In this document: one piece after another, positions 57,689-64,000 of the stretch
How the letters are laid out: each line of letters starts with the position of its first letter
Numbering within the stretch: position 1 is the first letter of the stretch
DNA from: Turritopsis dohrnii
Lineage: Eukaryota > Cnidaria > Hydrozoa > Anthoathecata > Oceaniidae
Direction: 5' to 3'
DNA: 64,000 bases
Assembly (NCBI GenBank): GCA_027922465.2
Contig: BQMF02000014.1
Span: 744,001-808,000, forward strand
Position numbers and translations under genes: made by a program
Notes under the pieces: model-generated
What the model was told of the DNA's origin: nothing
The model's database searches: none
Seen by the model: the letters and a program-made list of their open reading frames with translations, nothing else

Positions 57689-58904
57689 CTTTCCTACGCA
57701 ACAGTTAGCAATTGCAACACAAAAATGACTCTACTCTACTATATACTACTCACGAGCGAGTAAAAAGCAGGACGTTTTCATTGTTGTTGGACTCCCATCC
57801 TTCAGATTAGAACTTCCCTGCACATTCACTTGACGATAAAAGGTAGGTTACTTACCACGTATAGCATAGACCTGTATATTTTTTTCCACTCGTGTAGCTA
57901 CTGCAAAGAAACTTATCAAGATTCTATCAACGCATGTATTTCAACATTTGAATTCTACAGAGTTTAGTTCATCAAAATATTATTGATTTCAAAAACTTAT
58001 TGAATTACATTTTCAGTGGTAAACGAACGACTTTATAATCCATTCACAATAGTATGTCTGTAGCTTTTTTTTTATCAAAAAAATTTAAAGGCTATCAGTG
58101 GTGTTAACATTACAGACATGGAATACTAGCCCCAGACCCTTTAGTATGATATGTAGAACTATAAGTAGAGAAGACATATTACATATTACATATTCTGTAA
58201 AATTTAACTCGTCTTTTTTTTCCTTTTTGTTAATAAGACCCACGACATTAACTTAAATGGAACCTAGTAATTTTTTAAAAATACCAATATTTTTAAATAT
58301 TGCTTGGTGTAGCTTAGCCTTTAATGTTATCGATAGAGTAACAATACATAATTACGTTGAAAACACTTAAAAAAGTATATTTGAACAAATGAAACTTTTT
58401 CAAAGTATGTATTGGCTCGGGCGTAAATTGGCATAAAATTTCATCAACTGCGCCCTTACGTGTGTTTGGAAACAAATTTGTCTGAGATTTAAGGCCCTTT
58501 CTTGTATAAAAAGAAAAATTCACGAACAACTCTACTAAGTTGTATATAATTCCCTACAAATCTATAGAAAAATAGTTTCGTATAAACGAAACATGATATT
58601 TCCGAATTCCGCTAATAAGTACATTTTTCAAAGCGAAATAGCTTTTTCGTTATATGAGAGTGTGATCATTCTCGGCTGTATGTATTTCTGTTGCTATAAA
58701 CATCGCGTATTTTCGTGAAGTACTTCCATACTTTTTACAAGAGAAATTCAAAAGAATGATCCATAATGAAAATATAATCCTTAAAGCTCTTTCAAGATGA
58801 ACTGCACATCTGAAGTTTTTGAAATAGACATGTGTTCACTCACTCACCATCTTACCGTATTATTCAAAACATATCCCTGATTTCACTCATATTGTTATAA
58901 TGTA
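57689..58904. other. Intergenic, nothing recognised
   Basis: AT-rich; no exons or clear repeats. Confidence 0.35.
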
Positions 58905-59070
58905 CCTTACTAGGGGAAAAACAGTCGGTAAAAAATTTAGTTGGGGAAAATTTTAGTCGGGGAAAATTTTAGTCACCTTAGGAAATTTTAGTCACTTTTC
59001 CCCGACAAATTTTTGAAATTAGTCACTTTTCCCCGACTAAATTTTGAAATTAGTCACTTTTACCTGACAA
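58905..59070. mobile_element. Left half of a GTCGGGGAAA element
   Basis: ACCTTACTAGGGGAAAA, then tandem GTCGGGGAAAATTTTAGTCA and its complement TTTTCCCCGACTAAA, as in 6914-7110. Confidence 0.7.
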
Positions 59071-59126
59071 ATTATTTTCAATATAAGAAAATAATCAAGA
59101 TACTACAATAACGTCTGGCTTTTTGT

Positions 59127-59263
59127 ATACCTTATCGGGGAAAAAAGTCGGGGAAAATATTTTAACGGGTGCAGAAAAGTCGGGGGGAAATTTGGTCGGG
59201 GTTTTAGTCACCCACAAAAAAAATTGGTCACTTTTCCACGACTTTTTTTCCCCGATAAGGTAT
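59127..59263. mobile_element. 137-bp GTCGGGGAAA element
   Basis: Ends ATACCTTATCGGGGAAAAA and TTTTTCCCCGATAAGGTAT are perfect inverted copies of those of 6914-7668; only GTCGGGG repeats remain inside. Confidence 0.85.
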
Positions 59264-59457
59264 ATTCATAATTGTTTTACTGCAGTTGTAATTTTGTCAG
59301 ATTAAGGGGTTTTTACAGTTTTAGCCATTCTAATCCAATAAAATTCACAAAATTTTCTTGGTTCTAATTAGTCAGCCCCCACCCACACCACCCTCCAAAT
59401 GAAATTTTGCTCCGCGGTCCCTACTGGATGATTTTCATTGATTATTAGTTTAAAATT

Positions 59458-59717
59458 GGTTGAAAAGAGAACTGATTGGTTAAAAAGAGAACTGATTGGT
59501 TAAAAAGAGAATTGATTGGTTGAAAAGAGAATTGATTGGTTAAAAAGAGAATTGATTGTTTGAAAAGAGAATTGATTGGTTGAAAAGAGAATTGATTGTT
59601 TGAAAAGAGAATTGATTGGTTGAAAAGAGAATTGATTGGTTAAAAAGAGAATTGATTGTTTGAAAAGAGAATTGATTGTTTGAAAAGAGAATTGATTGGT
59701 TGAAAAGAGAACTGATT
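59458..59717. repeat. Tandem repeat, 13 x 20 bp
   Basis: Unit GGTTGAAAAGAGAATTGATT with only a few alternating bases (GGTT/GTTT, TGAA/TAAA, AATT/AACT). No spacers. Confidence 0.97.
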
Positions 59718-59754
59718 ACGCATAAAACATGCTGTTTTTTATTACTGTCGATAT

Positions 59755-59845
59755 AACCTCAAAGGCGGCGCCAATTAGAAAGCGGCGCTTATTTCAATTT
59801 CTCGATCTAAAGGGCGGCGCTTATTGAAGGGCGGCGCTAAAAACA
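59755..59845. repeat. GGCGGCGC-rich short repeat
   Basis: Four GGCGGCG(C) cores (AAAGCGGCGCTTATT, AGGGCGGCGCTTATTGAAGG) in an AT-rich setting; probably a small Tc1/mariner-type MITE remnant. Confidence 0.45.
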
Positions 59846-60036
59846 GGAAATACCATAAATGGAAAAACATCTTCATCACCATTCATTAATTTACATCTTA
59901 ATGACATTTTAATGATGTAATTACTGTTTGTTCTGCTCATAAAATTAGTTGAATTTTTTAGCTGCGCATTTACGCATTAAATTTCTATAATAAATTACCC
60001 TAAAAAATTACTGGGTATAAAATCTGAAGCTTAATA

Positions 60037-60213
60037 CAGTCAACTCTCTCTAAAGCGGACACCATTCGTTCCAGCAAAAAGTGTCCGCTTTATGGAAGTG
60101 TCCGCTTTATAGAAAGTATTTTTAAAGGAAAACTTCAATTCGTTCCGAGAAAATGTGTCCGCTTTATGGAGGTGTCCGCTTTATAGAGTATCCGCTTTAG
60201 GGAGAGTCGACTG
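60037..60213. mobile_element. 177-bp Tigger/pogo-like MITE with TA target duplication
   Basis: CAGTCAACTCTCTCTAAAGC at the left is mirrored by GGGAGAGTCGACTG at the right; TA lies at 60035-60036 and 60214-60215. Internal GTGTCCGCTTTATGGA repeats. CAGT-type ends with TA duplication fit the pogo/Tigger group. Confidence 0.8.
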
Positions 60214-60329
60214 TAGTTTCATTGTGTTACAAAACGTTTTGTATTGTATTTTAAATCGAGTTAATTGACTTTTAAGAAATTAATGACCCAAAACTGTCAG
60301 TTTTTCTTCAAGATCAATTTGTTACAACG

Positions 60330-60620
60330 TCCATGTCTCCAGAAAGAACTAAAAGAGACCTTCCATTAGATATATAATTCGTAATATTTTGATCAACAAT
60401 TTATGAAAAATACGTGTGGGGGGAAGTTGGTGGATAAGACATTTTGATACGATACAAAAAAAAATTATCATCAAACTTTGAATGTGAATAACTTTTTATT
60501 TGTTTTTGCAATAAACTTGATTTTTATATCATGCGATAGGAAATTTTTTAAATTTTTCAAAAGTTTCGGAATGTGGGAAAAATCAGGGAAGAAGAAAAAT
60601 CAATTTTTATCAAGTTAACA
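60330..60620. repeat. Dispersed repeats, partners of 45290 and 43687
   Basis: First part matches 45290-45395, second part (60466 on) matches 43687-43843. In SVOP intron 1 the two are about 1.5 kb apart; here they are adjacent. Confidence 0.65.
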
Positions 60621-61202
60621 GGTGAATGAAAAGAAATAGTTTATTAAACAATGAAAGTATATAAGCATGAAGGGAGAATCATTACTTTGAAATAAATGAT
60701 TACGCTATTCCGTGAAAGTTTTCTTGTGTTTACACATAAGTGAGACAAACCTTTCCCACACCTTGCATTAACACAAACTTGTGACTTCTGTCAATTTCAA
60801 AATATTACCTTGAAATACTCTCCTCCGCAATTTCATATACATATCTGGTTAACTTTATATATATCTGCTCTTCCCCACTGCTGTTTTTTGTTATTTTTTT
60901 TTTCTTCGTGGTGACACAAAGCGTAATCATAACTTTCAGCACGTGCATTTTATTTTCAAGAAGGACTTCAAACAGAATGAAAGACGAAAAGTCGACGAAA
61001 GAAAAACTCTTAGATGTAAATGGAAGTAAGTACATTTATTTAGCTTATACAACATCGATCTTTGAATTTAATACACATGAGTTGTGGTTTCCTTTTTGAA
61101 AAATACGTTTTCCTAAAATTTTCACAGAACTACGAAACTGTACTCCAATGACCAATCTTAAGATGTTTCTTTCTTAACTTGTTAGTAGCGGAATATTTTG
61201 TA
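60621..61202. other. Intergenic, nothing recognised
   Basis: No exons seen. Confidence 0.3.
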
Positions 61203-61349
61203 CTTATATGGAAGTAAGCAAGCCTTATATGGAAGTAAGCAAGCCTTATATGAAGATGAGCAAGCCTTAGATGAAGATGAGCAAGCCTTGTATGAAGGTG
61301 AGCAAGCCTCATATGAAGGTGGACAAGCCTTATATGAAGGCAGGCTGGC
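61203..61349. repeat. Tandem repeat, 7 x 21 bp
   Basis: Unit TATATGAAGATGAGCAAGCC plus T. Because 21 is a multiple of 3 and the unit lacks stops in several frames, both strands are open across it. Confidence 0.93.
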
Positions 61350-61964
61350 TTGCGTAACAGGCAAAACTTTGCCTGCTGTGCATTCAACATCCTTCCCTGT
61401 AGAAATCACATAAAGTATGATATGAGGCAATTTCTGTTCCTATTTGCAAAGCTCGAGAAATCTGATATGAAAATAGCCTGAGCATTTGGAAATCAAGTTC
61501 TCATTGTGTAGGATAATTCATTTTAGTAGGAATTTGATTCGGATAGCTGTGAAATAGTATTCTTACCTTCATGTGATTTTAAGAAAAAACTAAGGAATGT
61601 TTTAATGAGAAATTCTTTCTGTTTGAAATTATAAAACGTTTATATTGATATTTGTCGAACACCAAGGTATCTCGTGACAGCTTACTAATTGAAAATGCGT
61701 GATTACTTTCCAATGTTGTAAGCTAGAGTTTGTTATAGAGGAACCTGTATTTTACTTATATTTTTTGTAAGATTTTTCTCGTACTTTTAAACAAAAGGAT
61801 CTGCTTATTTAAAAAATTTGGAAAAACATTATTTATTCTTTAAAGTTTATGGAAAGTCCCAATCAGGCATGTGAACTTGTTTATAGTTAACCCAGGGATA
61901 TGTTGGTTAACCTGATTTAATTCAAGAAGGAAATCATTAGAAACAAAGAAATCAATCCACATTT
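61350..61964. other. Intergenic, nothing recognised
   Basis: AT-rich, no features seen. Confidence 0.3.
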
Positions 61965-62290
61965 TTTTTAAAAGCAACAAGTTTATAAGCAACACTAAAT
62001 TTTCTCAAAAAGTTAAGCAACAGTACTACCAAATCTTAGATAAACTAGCAACATGAAATTTTGAAATGATGCAACACCAGCATGGCTGCAACAAAGTTTT
62101 TGAAATTGTTACATTAGGTTGTTAAACTAGGTTGCAGCAGTAGGTCATACGCTTTGTATAATGATTTGAATGTCCTAGACTTAGATACTTTATTTAAACA
62201 ATTAAAATGTACAAAAGGTTTTCAATTTGGGACATTCATATATTTTCGATTAATGCTTAGCAACAGATTAAGCAATAGGTATGACTAAAA
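61965..62290. mobile_element. AGCAAC-rich element, uninterrupted relative of 29540-30001
   Basis: TTTATAAGCAACACTAAATT, AGCAACAGTACTACC and TTTTGAAATGATGCAACACC match the 29.5-kb copy in order. Ends are not sharply defined. Confidence 0.55.
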
Positions 62291-62362
62291 AAATGGCAGC
62301 AGATAATTAACAAATTTTGGTATCAAATGTAAATTTAAAAGTTTATTGTCCAATTAAAGTTT

Positions 62363-63000
62363 CCCAGCGGGCATAAAGACATCGTAAAGACGTCTTTCCA
62401 AGACGTCCCTAAGACATCGCAAAATGGTCCCGAAGTAGGAATCTCAAAAAACGTCCCAATCACATCGTCACTGAGACGTCTCGGTGACATCTCAATGACA
62501 TCGTTACGACGTCGCAGGATTATGAAATTTACTTTTTCTGTGATAGGCCACAGGCGGACCTGAACCCGGAACCCCTGGTGTGCCAGCCGAACTCGCAACC
62601 GTTATACCGTCGCATGTTGTCAAGACGTTTAAAAACATTTAAACAATAATCATTCTATGCAGACTGATTACTTTTGAAATTTTATAATTGTTTCGAAGAT
62701 CGTTATTGAATCTGCATAGAGACGTCCTAAAAACGTAAAATCATCCCTCACACGACCAATAAATAGAATTCGATACGAATGTTAATTCTATACAAGTAAG
62801 TGTTACTCCGATTTATACTGTTTAATGACTGCAGAATGAAGTTTGAAAATTTTTGTCAGGTCGCAATTTGATCGTAAAAGGATCCCAATTGCGACGTCCC
62901 ATTTTCAGACGTCCCTACGACGTCGCAAAATGATCTGAAAAGCAAACGACCATTTTGCGATTAAAATGAGACGTCTCAAAGACGTCTTGTGCCCGCTGGG
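62363..63000. mobile_element. 638-bp element with CCCAGCGGGC ends and GACGTC arrays
   Basis: CCCAGCGGGC and GCCCGCTGGG are perfect inverted ends. Both sides hold several AAGACGTC / GACGTCGCAAAATG motifs. The interior contains a tRNA-like segment (62535-62615, minus). No ORF, target duplication unclear. Confidence 0.75.
62535..62615 (-). repeat. tRNA-like segment inside the GACGTC element
   Basis: Minus strand: GACGGTATAACGGTTGCGAG (A-box-like) and GGGTTCAGGTCC (B-box). Cloverleaf pairing is poor, so it is a SINE head or tRNA relic. Confidence 0.5.
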
Positions 63001-63260
63001 TTGAGTTAGGAAGCCAGTTGGAAATTCAAAATAAAACAACAACCAGAAAATACAAGTTTCAACTTTCTTTCTATAATATAAAAATCATACAAAATATGAT
63101 TTCAGTTCTTACAATCTTTGAGTTACATGTCCATGGTCACACTCAAAAACATAAATTCCCTAGAGTGTGAAAACTTTCATCAGCATTCATGAAATAAAAA
63201 CATTATATGAAATCAACACAAACTCATAACTACAGAAATAAAAATAGAAGATTGGAATGT

Positions 63261-64000
63261 TCAAGTGGAGAATTCACCAGTAGTTTCTTCAATGAAATAA
63301 TTGGCACTCAGTTGGCAATCATCAGAAGCCAGCAAACTTTTAAATCCTGCTTTATTCTGCAACACACGATAATTTTTTCCCGCCGGTGCGCTGAAAGTAA
63401 TACTTCTCTTTGTTGTCCAATCTTTCTCCTCAGAGCTTGTCGTTGACTTATCAATTTCGGCATAAAATTGCATTTCCGATTCGAGGCCAGCACTTCCAAG
63501 ACCTTCCAAGCTAGCTGATATTGAAGATTTGATAGATTGACGAAAGCCTGTTTTAGTGGTCAACGTGCTGCTGTTTGTCAGTTTGATTCCCTTTGTTATT
63601 TCTACCGTCTCTTTGAATGGTTTGCTGCCTTCCCGGTTATCACAACTCCAGACAACCTCTTTCTTTATGTTAGCATCATAGCGTGGTACAAGTTTCCACA
63701 ATTGATCGTCATAATCTGGTCCATCATATGTTATCAACTTACCGCTATCTGACGTTCTAGCTAGTTTACATTTTGGGTGATCATAGTTGAATATGCGATA
63801 GTAATCCCCTTCCTTCTGGAATCGCCACAGTTGATCATTATAATAATTCCCATCATACGCACTTATGTTTACTTTGGCAGGTCTGGCAATTCAGTATCTC
63901 TCACGATGTGCATTAACAATGTAATAATATCCAGGATGCTTTGGTTCATCTTCAAGAAACCACAGTTGATCAGAATGGTAGGGTCCTTCATACACTGACA
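63261..64000 (-). pseudogene. Lectin-repeat / aerolysin-like pore-forming protein, 3' part, with in-frame stop
   Basis: The frame runs from the window edge (codon at 63998) down to TGA 63263-63261. The first part has three YxGxxYxDQLW repeats, a QxW-type beta-trefoil-like lectin pattern. The rest (about residues 70-245 of the visible part) is Ser/Thr-rich with alternating polarity, and has KTGFRQSIKSSISASLEG and the FSAPAGKNYRVLQ motif seen in aerolysin/ETX-MTX2-type beta-pore proteins. An in-frame TGA at 63893-63891 falls within the lectin repeats; coding character continues on both sides. So this copy is a pseudogene, a variant allele or holds an unseen intron. Such proteins in cnidarians act in venom, digestion or defence; which applies here is unknown. 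The 5' end is beyond the window. Confidence 0.55.

Noticed and set aside
59458..59717. CRISPR-like array
   Set aside because: Direct tandem units without spacers, in a eukaryotic context.

Overview
The window looks like a stretch of an intron-rich, AT-rich animal genome, most likely a cnidarian and plausibly a hydrozoan. The reasons are a metazoan SVOP-type transporter with 16 small exons, an F-box/LRR gene with similarly small exons, a Fuzzy (FUZ) homologue, an NB-ARC/TPR (NLR-like) gene with near-identical repeats, an aerolysin-like/lectin-like toxin-type gene, and a dense mix of Harbinger, RLE-type and APE-type retroelements and MITEs. No taxon-specific marker was checked, so the organism is an inference. 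No prokaryotic operons, promoters, CRISPR arrays or rRNA were seen.

Layout. (1) 1-3651, plus: 5'-truncated NB-ARC gene followed by 19 near-identical 126-bp TPR units, broken by one in-frame TAA after unit 11. (2) 3.9-9.7 kb: repeats. A 506-bp TAA-flanked MITE, a tRNA-derived SINE, and a 2690-bp PIF/Harbinger element with exact TAA target duplications that has itself taken at least two nested insertions. (3) 9.8-17.4 kb, minus: an F-box/LRR gene rebuilt from splice signals and phase. (4) 19.8-20.5 kb, minus: small two-exon RRM protein. (5) 21.1-24.6 kb: the two halves of FUZ, in opposite orientations. (6) 25.1-26.3 kb: mobile-element fragments (PHD finger, recombinase-type protein). (7) 26.3-27.5 kb, minus: unrecognised small multi-exon gene with an NRF1-type palindrome at its candidate start. 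(8) 28.1-30.0 kb: MITEs. (9) 30.8-37.5 kb: a frameshifted RLE-type retrotransposon (R2/NeSL/HERO-like) split by an intact APE-type LINE with a 1030-codon ORF. (10) 39.9-55.4 kb, plus: SVOP-like transporter, 16 exons, 497 codons, with all splice phases consistent. (11) 55.5-63.0 kb: minisatellites, MITEs and other repeats. (12) 63.26-64.0 kb, minus: 3' part of a lectin-repeat plus aerolysin-like protein, interrupted by an in-frame TGA and running off the window.

How it fits together. The host genes are unrelated functionally: innate sensing, ubiquitin-ligase substrate recognition, RNA binding, ciliary planar polarity, vesicular or solute transport, and pore formation. They are not a cluster. 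What unites the window is repeat pressure. One hairpin MITE of about 120 bp occurs at least 14 times, six of them inside SVOP introns. Several elements keep exact target duplications, and for two of them a related unoccupied sequence lies elsewhere in the window. The most striking gene-level anomaly is the head-to-head split of FUZ.
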